Counted from the first letter of the stretch, positions 18,163 to 26,757 are shown. The stretch: 64,000 bases of DNA from CAVPNY01 sp963706905 (GCA_963706905.1 CAVPNY010000013.1:17082-81081); one strand, 5' to 3'. Notes: a model not told the origin generated them from the sequence alone. Made by a program: numbers and translations.

Positions 18163-19465
18163 ACAAGAACTCCGGGAGATAATCTTTCTCAGCAGCGACC
18201 ATTTCAGCAAACATCTGGCGGATCTCCGCCAGGGAACACACCGCAGCAGTGAGCGGATCTACCATCAAGGCGTGGACGGCGGCTTCACGCTCCTGCTCAA
18301 GTACAGAAGTGACGACCAGGTCATGGAAGGCCATGTGCTGCTGATCGAGGGAGGCCAAATGAACAGGCAGCGGCCCAAAATGGGTGGGCTGGATGCCCTT
18401 GCCATCCACCAGGCAGGCTACTTCCACCACGCCATCTTGCGGCAAATTATCGATCAGGCCAGTGTTGAGCACATTCCCATAAATAACAGCAGGCTGGTTG
18501 GTCAACATGGCTTCAATGATATAAGAGGCGAACTCAGGGCCGCGCACCAGGTGGAATTCTTGCTGCCCGGCCAGGATCAGGCGCAACCACTGGTCGCCGG
18601 CGGCGCGCCAGTCTGGCCAATTATTGGCATAAAAGCCACTCTCACCACGGTAACCACTGCGCATATAGCGCGTGACCAGTTCAGGACGCTTGCGGAAATA
18701 GGGGAGGTACTCGGAAACATGCCCACTCGATTCGGTAGGGAAAGCCCCTAATTCCAACATCAGCTCCAGGCGCACCGGGTCCTGTTCGTAGATTTCGGGG
18801 AGGAGCGCTCGCTGGCGCAAGAGCGGGTAGAGATCCTCGCCCTCACGAGACAGCTCGACAAACCAGGAGAGGTGGTTGATGCCCGCGGCGCGCCAATGGA
18901 CCTGCTCATAGGGCAGGCCAAGATAGCCGGCCAGCTGTTGGGAGGTATATTGGACTGAGTGGCACAGCCCGACAATCGGCAATGACGAAGTGCGCACTCC
19001 AGCCAGCACGGTCAGGGACATGGGGTTGGTATAGTTCATCACCAGACTGCGAGGCGCCAGGTGGGCAACGTCCTCCAGAATCTCAATCCAGGCTGGCAGG
19101 GTGCGCAGGGCTTTAAACAGCCCGCCAGGACCGATGGTGTCGCCGATGCATTGGTCCACGCCGTATTTCATGGGGATCTCGTAATCATGGCGCACGTTGG
19201 GCAGCCCGGCGACTTCGATGGCGTTGATCACGAAATCGCTGCCCCCCAGGACATCCGTGCGATCAAGACTGGATTCAACCTGCCAGCGCTGACCGGAGAG
19301 ACCCACCAGGTGCTCTGCCATACGATGGGCCAGCTCCAGGCGCACGGGATCGATATCCACCAAGGCGAAGGTTCCCTCTTGAAGGACTGAGGTCGAGAGA
19401 ATATCCGAGACAAGATTGGTGGTGAACACAGTGCTGCCTGCGCCAATGATAGTTACTTTGGGCAT
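18155..19465 (-). CDS. GH4 glycoside hydrolase, alpha-galactosidase (MelA)-like
   Basis: The 436-residue protein is an NAD- and metal-dependent family 4 hydrolase. It begins with the Rossmann motif IIGAGSTVF, has VINAIEVAG and MNYTNPMS, and the metal ligands fit Cys in GLCHSVQY and His in GINHLSW. The CHS context resembles MelA-type alpha-galactosidases more than 6-phospho-glucosidases, but galacturonidase is possible. AGGAGC precedes the ATG by 7 bases. It leads an operon with the LacD-like aldolase and PfkB kinase, suggesting use of an alpha-galactoside through the tagatose or fructose 1,6-bisphosphate route; no transporter is adjacent. Confidence 0.88.
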   Translation of the reverse strand: MPKVTIIGAGSTVFTTNLVSDILSTSVLQEGTFALVDIDPVRLELAHRMAEHLVGLSGQRWQVESSLDRTDVLGGSDFVINAIEVAGLPNVRHDYEIPMKYGVDQCIGDTIGPGGLFKALRTLPAWIEILEDVAHLAPRSLVMNYTNPMSLTVLAGVRTSSLPIVGLCHSVQYTSQQLAGYLGLPYEQVHWRAAGINHLSWFVELSREGEDLYPLLRQRALLPEIYEQDPVRLELMLELGAFPTESSGHVSEYLPYFRKRPELVTRYMRSGYRGESGFYANNWPDWRAAGDQWLRLILAGQQEFHLVRGPEFASYIIEAMLTNQPAVIYGNVLNTGLIDNLPQDGVVEVACLVDGKGIQPTHFGPLPVHLASLDQQHMAFHDLVVTSVLEQEREAAVHALMVDPLTAAVCSLAEIRQMFAEMVAAEKDYLPEFLYD

Positions 19466-19507
19466 TTCTTGCTCCTATTAATTTTTTTCAAGGTCGTCCT
19501 GCGATCG

Positions 19508-19560
19508 GTACAAGTCACAAATCTGCCAGCCTTCCCCGACCGAGGGAAGCTGGTTTGTAC
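19508..19560 (-). promoter_or_regulatory. leader hairpin of the GH4 operon
   Basis: On the minus strand GTACAA, then CCAGCTTCCC, pairs with GGGAAGGCTGG and TTGTAC further on, giving a two-part stem with one bulge. It begins almost exactly where transcription from the promoter at 19563-19590 would start, so it is probably the 5' end of the operon mRNA or an operator just downstream of the promoter. Confidence 0.55.
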
Positions 19561-19562
19561 TT

Positions 19563-19590
19563 ATTATAACTATACATCAGGAGAAGTTAA
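19563..19590 (-). promoter_or_regulatory. sigma-70-like promoter of the GH4 operon
   Basis: On the minus strand TTAACT (19590-19585) and a perfect TATAAT (19568-19563) are spaced 16 bp apart, ~100 bases before the GH4 start codon. Confidence 0.5.
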
Positions 19591-19671
19591 CGATTTGATA
19601 TGCATCTATGTTTGAAACTTCGCAAAACCGCTGAGAGGGCGAACTTATACTCGAGGAGGATTAAGGATAAT

Positions 19672-19702
19672 TTGATAATGGATCAACTAAAACCTGTATA
19701 AT
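19672..19702 (+). promoter_or_regulatory. possible promoter before the kinase remnant
   Basis: TTGATA (19672-19677) and extended TGTATAAT (TATAAT at 19697-19702) are 19 bp apart, a slightly long spacer. It could drive the kinase remnant and corA. Confidence 0.4.
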
Positions 19703-19755
19703 AGCGAGACGAATAAAGATTGTGCATTGATTTTGGTATCATTATATCGAACACC

Positions 19756-20003
19756 ATGCCCGCCCCTGTGCTTATCCTGATCACCGGTGCGCCGTGCACC
19801 GGCAAAACAACCATCGCTCAGCATCTGGCGGGGAAATTCCAACTACCTGTTGTACATAAAGATGACATCAAAGAGCGGCTGTTTGACCGCCTGGGGTGGA
19901 AGACTGACCGCTGGAAATTGGCGGACAGTTTGTTGAGATCGACACAACCGACCTTACCCGCCTGGACTACAGCCGAGTGACCACTGCCCTGGCAGGAGTT
20001 TGG
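19756..20003 (+). pseudogene. P-loop (AAA/zeta-toxin-like) kinase with internal deletion
   Basis: The N-terminus MPAPVLILITGAPCTGKTTIAQ is a complete Walker A region followed by VVHKDDIKERLFDRLGW, as in small ATP-dependent kinases. After ~60 residues the frame ends at 19980, but a second frame beginning near 19929 reads FVEIDTTDLTRLDYSRV, which looks like the C-terminal tail of the same family. The middle of the protein (about 80-100 residues, including the expected lid and catalytic regions) is absent, so this is a deletion remnant. The tail frame runs into corA without its own stop nearby. Confidence 0.65.
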
Positions 20004-20028
20004 GTTCAATCCTTAAAGAGGTGGCGCA

Positions 20029-21018
20029 ATGATCCGTTCTTTATACTATCAGGATGGTCAAGATATCCACACTCAACTCGCTATCGAGGATTTCAAGCCG
20101 GCCCTGGAAAATGCCACAGGGTTGTTATGGGTGGATTTCGAAGCCACAGACCCGCAGGACGATGAGCCAATCATGCGCGACATCTTCGGTTTTCACCCCC
20201 TGGCGATCGATGACGCCCTGCAGGAATCGCACGTACCCAAGCTGGACGACTGGGGGGAATATTTATACATTGTCTTACACTCGGTCGTAGTTGATAAAAA
20301 CATTGACGGCCAGTTGGACACCCTGGAACTGGATATCTTCGTGGGGAAGAATTATATAGTTACTCACCATGACCAATCGATCAGCGCCATCGAGCGCGTG
20401 TGGGATCTTGTCCACCGGGATTACCGCCACCTCAAGAACGGGGCAGATCACCTGCTGTACCGCCTGACCGACGAGGTGGTTGCCAGCTATATGCCAGTTG
20501 TGGAAGCCATCGACGATGAGATCGACCGCGCCGAAGATCAGGTATTCGACCGCCCCACCCCTGAAACTTTAGAGAAGATCTTCACACTGAAACGCGCCAC
20601 GCTGCACTTGCGGCGTATTGTTGGCCCGCAGCGCGAGGTGCTCAACAAGCTGGCGCGTGACGACTACGCGGTGATCGACGTACGGGCGCGGATTTACTTC
20701 CGGGATGTGTACGATCACCTGGTGCGGATGCACGACATCACCGAAAGCCTGCGCGACCTGGTCGGCGGCTCGCTGGACACCTACCTGTCGGTGATCAACA
20801 ACCGCATGAACGATATCATGAGAACCCTGACCATCATCACTACCCTGTTCATGCCGCTTACTTTCATCACCGGTTTTTTCGGGATGAACTTTTTCACACC
20901 CACCTCGCCGCTTGGAATCTGGACCGGCATGCCAGCTTATATGATAACCCTGGGGATTATTATCTTGACCCCGGTTGCCATGTTCTGGTGGATCCGCCGG
21001 CGCGGCTGGTGGAGTTAG
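20029..21018 (+). CDS. corA: CorA-family magnesium/divalent cation transporter
   Basis: The 329-residue protein has the large cytoplasmic N-terminal domain and two C-terminal helices of CorA. The pore signature GMN is present in TGFFGMNFFTP at the end of the first helix. The C-terminus is basic (WIRRRGWWS), as expected for the inner ring around the pore. GAGG lies 8 bases before the ATG. The loop after GMN reads FFTPTSPLGIW rather than the classic MPEL, so ion preference (Mg2+, Co2+ or Zn2+ export) is uncertain. Confidence 0.94.
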   Translation: MIRSLYYQDGQDIHTQLAIEDFKPALENATGLLWVDFEATDPQDDEPIMRDIFGFHPLAIDDALQESHVPKLDDWGEYLYIVLHSVVVDKNIDGQLDTLELDIFVGKNYIVTHHDQSISAIERVWDLVHRDYRHLKNGADHLLYRLTDEVVASYMPVVEAIDDEIDRAEDQVFDRPTPETLEKIFTLKRATLHLRRIVGPQREVLNKLARDDYAVIDVRARIYFRDVYDHLVRMHDITESLRDLVGGSLDTYLSVINNRMNDIMRTLTIITTLFMPLTFITGFFGMNFFTPTSPLGIWTGMPAYMITLGIIILTPVAMFWWIRRRGWWS

Positions 21019-21027
21019 GAGACAGGC

Positions 21028-21498
21028 ATGCTCAGTCCCAGCGCTCAGAAAGTCCAGGAGGCGTTAAGCCAATCGGGTGTTCAACTGCAAGTGGTCGAGT
21101 TACCGGCCTCGACGCGCACTTCAGCCGAGGCGGCCCAGGCAGTGGGCTGCCAGGTAGGGCAGATCGCCAAATCACTGGTGTTCAAGACAAGCGACACTCA
21201 GAAGCCCATCCTGGTAATCGCCAGCGGCGCCAACCGGGTCGACGAGGCCAAGATCGGAGCACGCCTGGGCGAGGCGATTGGAAAGGCCGATGCGGATTTC
21301 GTACGCTCACGCACTGGTTTTGTGATCGGCGGCGTGCCGCCAGTGGGTCATACTGAGGCGCTAAAAACCTTTATCGATGAAGATCTGCTGAACTACCAAC
21401 AGATCTGGGCTGCGGCTGGCACACCCAATGCTGTGTTTCCGTTAACACCCACTGACCTGATCCAGATCACGCACGGGGAAGTGATCAAGGTTAAGTGA
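21028..21498 (+). CDS. YbaK/EbsC family aminoacyl-tRNA deacylase
   Basis: The 156-residue protein matches YbaK/ProX-like editing domains: TRTSAEAAQAVG, the key Lys in QIAKSLVFK, RTGFVIGGVPPVGH and the C-terminal LTPTDLIQIT. These enzymes hydrolyse mischarged Cys- or Ala-tRNAPro. AGGAG lies 9 bases before the ATG and the gene is 9 bp after corA. Its stop overlaps the GTG start of the next gene. Confidence 0.92.
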   Translation: MLSPSAQKVQEALSQSGVQLQVVELPASTRTSAEAAQAVGCQVGQIAKSLVFKTSDTQKPILVIASGANRVDEAKIGARLGEAIGKADADFVRSRTGFVIGGVPPVGHTEALKTFIDEDLLNYQQIWAAAGTPNAVFPLTPTDLIQITHGEVIKVK

Positions 21499-22316
21499 CT
21501 TTAACCATCCCCATGATGAGTTTCCTGACCATCTTCGGACTCGCATTATTGGTTATCACTGGCAGTGTAACCTTACTCTGGCTGATCAGCTTGGGGCTGC
21601 ATGACGCCAGTATCGTGGATATTTTTTGGGGAGTGGGTTTCATTCTCCTGACCTGGTTCTATTTTGCTCAGACAGATGGCTTTCAGGAGCGAGGAGTGCT
21701 CGTATGCGGGCTGGTGACGGTTTGGGGCTTGCGCCTCTCCCTGCATATCCTGCGACGCAATTGGGGCAAAGGGGAGGATGTGCGCTATCGTAAATGGCGC
21801 GAGCAGGCTGGGGGTAGATTCTGGTGGATCAGCTTCTTCAAAGTCTTCATCGTGCAGGGCTTCTTATTATGGTTGATCTCAGCCCCCCTGCTCGCCGCGC
21901 AATTCAGTCGATTACCTGCGCAACTTACCGCTTTGGATTGGCTGGGCGCGTCAGTATGGCTGGTGGGGTTTCTCTTTGAGACCATCGGGGATTGGCAGCT
22001 AACCCATTTCCACAAGAACCCGGCAAACGCGGGAGGCGTTCTGCGCAGTGGCCTGTGGGGCTATTCACGCCACCCCAATTACTTTGGTGAAGCCACCTTG
22101 TGGTGGGGATACTTCCTGATTGCTCTGGCAACTCCCGGTGGGCTATGGACGATCTTCAGCCCGGCCCTGATGACCTGGCTGCTGGTAAGAGTATCAGGGG
22201 TCGCCATGCTGGAAAGAAACCTGCTGGAAAACAAGCCTGGTTACCTGGCTTATGTACAATCCACCAGTGCATTCGTCCCCTGGTTTCAGAAAGGAAGGCA
22301 ACCGGATGTCCGTTAA
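21495..22316 (+). CDS. DUF1295 / steroid 5-alpha-reductase-like membrane protein
   Basis: The 273-residue integral membrane protein has about seven helices. WGLRLSLHILRRNWGKGEDVRY, GDWQLTHFHKNPANAG and the C-terminal LWGYSRHPNYFGE are the DUF1295 and ICMT/5-alpha-reductase hallmarks that bind NADPH in characterised relatives. The GTG start overlaps the preceding stop (GTGA); ATG at 21513 is an alternative. A lipid or isoprenoid substrate is likely but not identifiable. Confidence 0.88.
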   Translation: MTLTIPMMSFLTIFGLALLVITGSVTLLWLISLGLHDASIVDIFWGVGFILLTWFYFAQTDGFQERGVLVCGLVTVWGLRLSLHILRRNWGKGEDVRYRKWREQAGGRFWWISFFKVFIVQGFLLWLISAPLLAAQFSRLPAQLTALDWLGASVWLVGFLFETIGDWQLTHFHKNPANAGGVLRSGLWGYSRHPNYFGEATLWWGYFLIALATPGGLWTIFSPALMTWLLVRVSGVAMLERNLLENKPGYLAYVQSTSAFVPWFQKGRQPDVR

Positions 22317-22455
22317 AAGTAGGCCTCGAAAACGGCGTAGAGGGGCGGTCGCTGGCGTGGTGGGTGAATTCTGGAGCCCGCGCAAGCTGTTACTCCGGGC
22401 AATACGGCACGAGCGCGACCACACCGCTCACATTCAAAAGCTGAAGCCAAGATGA
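22306..22455 (+). pseudogene. DinB-domain C-terminal remnant
   Basis: This 49-codon frame overlaps the preceding stop and the next start (ATGA). Its second half, FWSPRKLLLRAIRHERDHTAHI, is the final helix of DinB/YfiT-like four-helix proteins, including the metal-type HERDHTxHI motif. The three preceding helices are missing, so it is a remnant or a fused leftover rather than a full gene. Continued overlap with both neighbours suggests it is still translated. Confidence 0.5.
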
Positions 22456-23744
22456 CTGATAGCATTCGAGATCTACTGGTGCGCGGCATCGCTGCCGCAA
22501 AAGCACAGGACAAAGATGAGGCGTGTTTCTTCCTTGAATGGGTTCTGAGGCTCGATCCCCCGCTCGACGAGCGCCTGGAAGCGCTGTACTGGCTGAACGA
22601 AGCCAGCGACGACTCAAAGAAAAAGCGTGACTGCCTGGAAGAGATCCTGGCTCGCAGGCCAACCGATTACCGGGCACGGCGAAGCCTGGCCGTGCTGGAA
22701 GGGAGACTTGATCCAAGAACGATCATCAATCCCGACCAACCGGTTCCAGTACCAGATGACATTGAAGAAGAAACGAGTGCGCAACGATTTGTCTGCTCCA
22801 AATGCGGTGGGCGGCTGGTCTACACTCCGGATGGACAATCGCTCACCTGCGAATTCTGCGATCAGCAGGAGGCGCTGTCCCACCAACTGGAATCAACACA
22901 ATTGGAAATGAACGATGAATTCACCGTGGCGATGGCTACTTCACAGGGACACAGCCGCCCGGTGACAATCCGCTCTTTTGAGTGCCGCGCCTGTGGGGCA
23001 AGGTTCATGCTCGCTCCACAAGCGCTGTCAACCAACTGCCCTTACTGCGATTCGGTTTACGTTCTCGATACCAGTGAACGCAAACCCATCCGGGCGCCGG
23101 ATCAGATCATCCCATTTAAGATCGATCATTCCAGGGCAGAGGCGATCCTGGAAGCCTGGTTTGTTTCCCGACGCATTCCAGCAAAGAGCCAGGCGGCAGT
23201 TCTACAAGGACGCTACCTGCCGGTCTGGAATTTTTCCATCTCGGGTTCTGTCACCTGGCCAACCGAATCGATTGAAGGCGAACTGTGGAGTACAGCTGAG
23301 AGCCAGAAATATGTCTCCTTTGCCGGGATTCTCATCCCAGCCACCCAGTCATTCCCTATGCAATTTCTGGATGGAGATAACCGATTCGATCTAAGCGAAA
23401 TCTGCCAGTACGAGGCAGCCTTTCTCGCCGATTGGCCGGCAGAAACGTACCAGCTGACCTTATCGGATGCCTCACTGAGAGCCCGCTGGGAGGTTGTCGA
23501 GCGCGTACGCGCCATGGCCTCGCGTGAGGGCGCGGCGAGCATGCACGACCTCAAAATCAACTCAATGGATCTGATCATCACCGCGTTCGATGTGCTGCTC
23601 CTGCCAGTCTGGTTCGCTCAATTCCAGCACCGAGGAGAGCAATATTGGGCTTACATCAATGGGCAAAACGGAATGTTACTCGGCGAACAACCAGGAGAAA
23701 GAGACAATGACGGCTGGCTTGCCCGCACGTTGGGCGGTAATTAG
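22452..23744 (+). CDS. TPR-like and double zinc-ribbon protein of unknown function
   Basis: The 430-residue soluble protein starts with helical repeat-like sequence (ACFFLEWVLRLDP, CLEEILARRPTDYRARRSLAVLEG), followed by two zinc ribbons: CSKCGG...CEFC (~115-140) and CRACGA...CPYC (~178-200). The remainder resembles no domain I can name and contains many aromatic residues. I infer a scaffold or nucleic-acid/protein-binding role. It is coupled by ATGA to the DinB remnant. Confidence 0.75.
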   Translation: MTDSIRDLLVRGIAAAKAQDKDEACFFLEWVLRLDPPLDERLEALYWLNEASDDSKKKRDCLEEILARRPTDYRARRSLAVLEGRLDPRTIINPDQPVPVPDDIEEETSAQRFVCSKCGGRLVYTPDGQSLTCEFCDQQEALSHQLESTQLEMNDEFTVAMATSQGHSRPVTIRSFECRACGARFMLAPQALSTNCPYCDSVYVLDTSERKPIRAPDQIIPFKIDHSRAEAILEAWFVSRRIPAKSQAAVLQGRYLPVWNFSISGSVTWPTESIEGELWSTAESQKYVSFAGILIPATQSFPMQFLDGDNRFDLSEICQYEAAFLADWPAETYQLTLSDASLRARWEVVERVRAMASREGAASMHDLKINSMDLIITAFDVLLLPVWFAQFQHRGEQYWAYINGQNGMLLGEQPGERDNDGWLARTLGGN

Positions 23745-23779
23745 CACTAAAATCTCCTCTCAATTCAAATAAATTCAGG

Positions 23780-23785
23780 TATAAT
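23780..23785 (+). promoter_or_regulatory. candidate -10 box upstream of moaA
   Basis: A perfect TATAAT lies 47 bases before the moaA ATG in an AT-rich gap. No convincing -35 box is seen at 16-18 bp. Confidence 0.3.
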
Positions 23786-23832
23786 TTTGATAATTATTGT
23801 CATAAATATCTACTCGAACTGCTGAGAATTGC

Positions 23833-24813
23833 ATGGCCCTTGATCGTTTTGGTCGCTTTATTTCCTATCTGCGGATCAGTCTGACTGATCATTGCAACCT
23901 GCGCTGCGTGTACTGCATGCCGGAGGAGATGACCTTTCGCCCCAATGCAGAGTTAATGCAAGACGACGAGGTGATTCAATTCGTTCAGCTATTCTCAAGG
24001 CTAGGTTTTTATAAAATCCGGCTGACTGGCGGGGAGCCCACCGTGCGCGCCAATATCGTCGAACTGGTGCGCGAGATTACGCACACACCAGGTATGCGGT
24101 CTGTATCGATGACAACCAACGGCGTCCTTCTGCCCCGTCTGGCGCACCCCCTGGCGGAGGCTGGCTTGCAGCGGGTCAATATCAGCCTGGATACGCTAGA
24201 CCCTGAAAAGTTCAACCGGCTGACACGCTGGGGAAAATTAGAGGATGTTTGGCAGGGCATCCAGGCCGCAGAAGAAGCCGGGCTCTCGCCGGTAAAGATC
24301 AATGCAGTCATCGTGCGAGGTTATAACGAATCAGATGTTGTTGAACTGGCCCAACTGACTTTAGATCATCCATGGCAGGTGCGCTTCATTGAAATGATGC
24401 CCTTCGCCGGGGCGACCGACTTGCAGCGTGACCAGGTGGTGACGGCAGACGAGATGCAAGCACGAATTGAGGACGTGTACGGGGCTATGGATATAGCTGG
24501 AGATGGACAATTAGACGGCGAAGCACGCATCTTCCACATCCCCGGCGCTCGAGGAGATGTTGGTTTTATTTCCACGGTGACTCAACCATTCTGTGCATCC
24601 TGTAACCGGGCGCGATTGACGGCCGATGGCCGCCTCAGGTTATGCTTACTGCGCGAAGGTGAAGTAGACCTGCTCACCCCGCTGCGCGCTGGCGCCAGCC
24701 AGGATGAACTACGCCAGTTGATCCTGGAGGGAATCTGGAACAAACCCTGGGGGCATGGTCTAGCGGATGGAATTATCCCGCTCAACCGTGTGATGAGCCA
24801 AATCGGGGGATAA
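23833..24813 (+). CDS. moaA: GTP 3',8-cyclase MoaA
   Basis: The 326-residue radical-SAM enzyme makes the first intermediate of molybdenum cofactor. The N-terminal cluster motif is CNLRCVYC (CxxxCxxC), the C-terminal GTP-side cluster is FCASCNRARLTADGRLRLCL, and the protein ends in the essential GG (SQIGG). FGRFISYLRISLTDHC at the start and LTGGEPTVR are family landmarks. No other mo-genes are in the window. It has its own upstream gap with a TATAAT. Confidence 0.97.
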   Translation: MALDRFGRFISYLRISLTDHCNLRCVYCMPEEMTFRPNAELMQDDEVIQFVQLFSRLGFYKIRLTGGEPTVRANIVELVREITHTPGMRSVSMTTNGVLLPRLAHPLAEAGLQRVNISLDTLDPEKFNRLTRWGKLEDVWQGIQAAEEAGLSPVKINAVIVRGYNESDVVELAQLTLDHPWQVRFIEMMPFAGATDLQRDQVVTADEMQARIEDVYGAMDIAGDGQLDGEARIFHIPGARGDVGFISTVTQPFCASCNRARLTADGRLRLCLLREGEVDLLTPLRAGASQDELRQLILEGIWNKPWGHGLADGIIPLNRVMSQIGG

Positions 24814-24822
24814 ATGGGCTGG

Positions 24823-25623
24823 TTAAAAAAGTAAACAACCGGCTGCAAGGGCAACGCCAGCCCCTGCCAGCGAGCAGAAGAAATTCACCAAATCATTATT
24901 CAACCAAGACCACCCACGCGCCAGAGAGGTTTGATTGCCACAGCGGTGGAGGGGATAACGTTCGGTCTCTTTCTGGCAGGCTGGGCAGTAATAGATCGCC
25001 TGTACAGTTGCCCCGAGGAAGGAATCGAACGTCGATCCAGCCAAACCGGCCAGCGGGATAATCGCCATTAACCCCCAAGAGGGGAGATGTGGGGAAAATA
25101 AGACGGCACCCAAACCGATCAGCGCGGCTCCTGCTAAAGCTGCCAGATAACCAGCGAGTGTGACTGCGCCCGAAGTACCGCGCTCGACAGGCTTTCCGTT
25201 GGTGATCAGCCTGGGCGGCCGGCGGCTCAGTACCCCCAGCTCGGTTGCCCAGGTATCGGCGTTGACCGCAGCCATCGTTCCAGCAAAGGCAATCCACGGC
25301 CAATCCTGGTCTGGGAAAACTGCAGATGCCACTGCAAACAAGGCTCCGAGACCACCATTGGCCAGCACCTGACCAATGTCACGCTGCGAGCCTTTGGAAA
25401 ACTTCTCTCCGAGGGCAGCTTTTTTCCCGGTGAAGAGGCGCGAAAGCACACTGGATGAGATAAAAAATGTCAACAACAGGACTGCCCAAGGAATACCACC
25501 CAGCCCGAAGATCAAACCTCCGGTCAGAGTCGCACCCAAGGCACCGCTCAGGCTGAGCGCCCTGGCGCGGTATGCTAAAAAACCAATCAACGCCCCAAAA
25601 AGAAATCCCAGGATTAACTGCAT
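24823..25623 (-). CDS. DUF92 family membrane protein
   Basis: The 266-residue protein has about six helices and the DUF92 landmarks QVLANGGLGAL, AAVNADTWATELG and a late loop GATVQAIYYCPACQKETER. In plants and cyanobacteria a DUF92 member (VTE6) phosphorylates phytyl-phosphate, so isoprenoid phosphate kinase activity is a possible role here. It converges on moaA with a 9-bp gap and lies downstream of the DnaA-box-like array. Confidence 0.9.
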   Translation of the reverse strand: MQLILGFLFGALIGFLAYRARALSLSGALGATLTGGLIFGLGGIPWAVLLLTFFISSSVLSRLFTGKKAALGEKFSKGSQRDIGQVLANGGLGALFAVASAVFPDQDWPWIAFAGTMAAVNADTWATELGVLSRRPPRLITNGKPVERGTSGAVTLAGYLAALAGAALIGLGAVLFSPHLPSWGLMAIIPLAGLAGSTFDSFLGATVQAIYYCPACQKETERYPLHRCGNQTSLARGWSWLNNDLVNFFCSLAGAGVALAAGCLLF

Positions 25624-25668
25624 AATCGTGCCTCGCGCTTAGAAAAAGAGTGACGCCGGGGAGAAAGG

Positions 25669-25740
25669 TGTGGATAACTGCCCATTTTCTGTGGATATCT
25701 GCAGAAAAACTGTGGATAACTCTGTGAGAAACAGGGATAA
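25669..25740. promoter_or_regulatory. four DnaA-box-like sites at exact 21-bp spacing
   Basis: TGTGGATAA (25669), TGTGGATAT (25690), TGTGGATAA (25711) and the weaker CAGGGATAA (25732) are each 21 bp apart, two helical turns, so all face the same side of DNA. The first and third are perfect reverse complements of the TTATCCACA DnaA box. The array fills the 117-bp gap between two minus-strand membrane-protein genes. No long AT-rich unwinding element is obvious beside it. Confidence 0.75.
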
Positions 25741-26649
25741 TTACCCGCGAGCCATGATCGATAATAAGGCAACTAAGAATAGCAGGCTGGTAAACCCACC
25801 ACAACCCCAGAGTATATAAGCAATAATTTCTTCACCCTGACGGCGGAAGAAAAACATCCCAACAAGCAGGTCTGCCAGGTAGAAAAAACCGTTGATGAGC
25901 GGCAATAAAAGCACCTGAACTGAAGGGACAGGATCTACCAGGCTGCTGGTCGGATTGAAACGCAATGTGACAGTTGAGTGGGAAGGAATCAGCAGGCTGG
26001 CAACCACAAAAACAATCAAGGTCAAAACCAGACCGGCGATCAACAAGTAACGAACCGGCCGAACAGCCCACACTTGCGCCAGCAAAAATGATGGGTAAGT
26101 GGAGCGCGCCGGAAAAGGGGTCAACGAACCTAATTCAGCGAATTGCTGGGAGATACGCAGAAACTCGTCCCGCCCGGCTGGGGATATGGCAAAGATGCGC
26201 TCAGGGGTGGCAATCAAGATCAGCGGCGAGCGCTGCGCAGACAGGAATTCAACCTGGGCGCTATCCAACTGGTCACGCTCCCCATATACCGCTCCTGGCC
26301 AACACAATTTAGGAAGCCGCAGCGGCTGGTCAAGGTCGGTTGATGAGCGGACCCATTGCACCTGATCCATGGGGATGTCAACTTCCCGCAACCCCCAATA
26401 CAGGTGAATTCCGTCTCTTTCGATCAGATAAGAGGCCTTCCACAAGGCATACATGCGGTAAGCCAGGAAGGGAATCAAGAAAACTGCCAGCAATGAAACA
26501 AACAAGTAAAGCAAGATTACCGGAGCAGCTTGGGCGTTGGTCGCCCGCCAAATTCCCCAACCACTGACTAATATAAAAATTAGGATAACGCCACCATGAA
26601 ATAACAAGCCGCCACGAATGGGCGGGTTGAACCTGTATTCCCTGTTCAC
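25741..26649 (-). CDS. PH-domain-containing membrane protein
   Basis: The 302-residue protein has two N-terminal helices (LLFHGGVILIFILVSGW, LYLFVSLLAVFLIPFLAY), a bacterial PH-like domain (YLIERDGIHLYWGLREVDIP and the segment ending IFAISPAGRDEFL) and further C-terminal helices. The strand pattern and WGLREVDIPMDQV resemble YdbS-type/bPH proteins. Function is unknown; a scaffold or lipid-binding role is inferred. Its stop lies immediately beside the DnaA-box-like array. Confidence 0.8.
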   Translation of the reverse strand: MNREYRFNPPIRGGLLFHGGVILIFILVSGWGIWRATNAQAAPVILLYLFVSLLAVFLIPFLAYRMYALWKASYLIERDGIHLYWGLREVDIPMDQVQWVRSSTDLDQPLRLPKLCWPGAVYGERDQLDSAQVEFLSAQRSPLILIATPERIFAISPAGRDEFLRISQQFAELGSLTPFPARSTYPSFLLAQVWAVRPVRYLLIAGLVLTLIVFVVASLLIPSHSTVTLRFNPTSSLVDPVPSVQVLLLPLINGFFYLADLLVGMFFFRRQGEEIIAYILWGCGGFTSLLFLVALLSIMARG

Positions 26650-26711
26650 AGGCCCAATTGTAAATCATTAAGGGGTGATGCAGTTGAAAGTGATATTGGG
26701 AGTTTACCCGT

Positions 26712-26757
26712 AAAAAAACGAAGGTAGCGAACAAGAACTTGTTCGCTACCTCGTTTG
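26712..26757 (-). terminator. intrinsic terminator of the SIMPL gene
   Basis: On the minus strand GGTAGCGAACAAG and its exact complement form a 13-bp stem with a 2-base loop, followed by TTCGTTTTTTT. It lies ~14 bp after the SIMPL gene stop. Confidence 0.9.
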
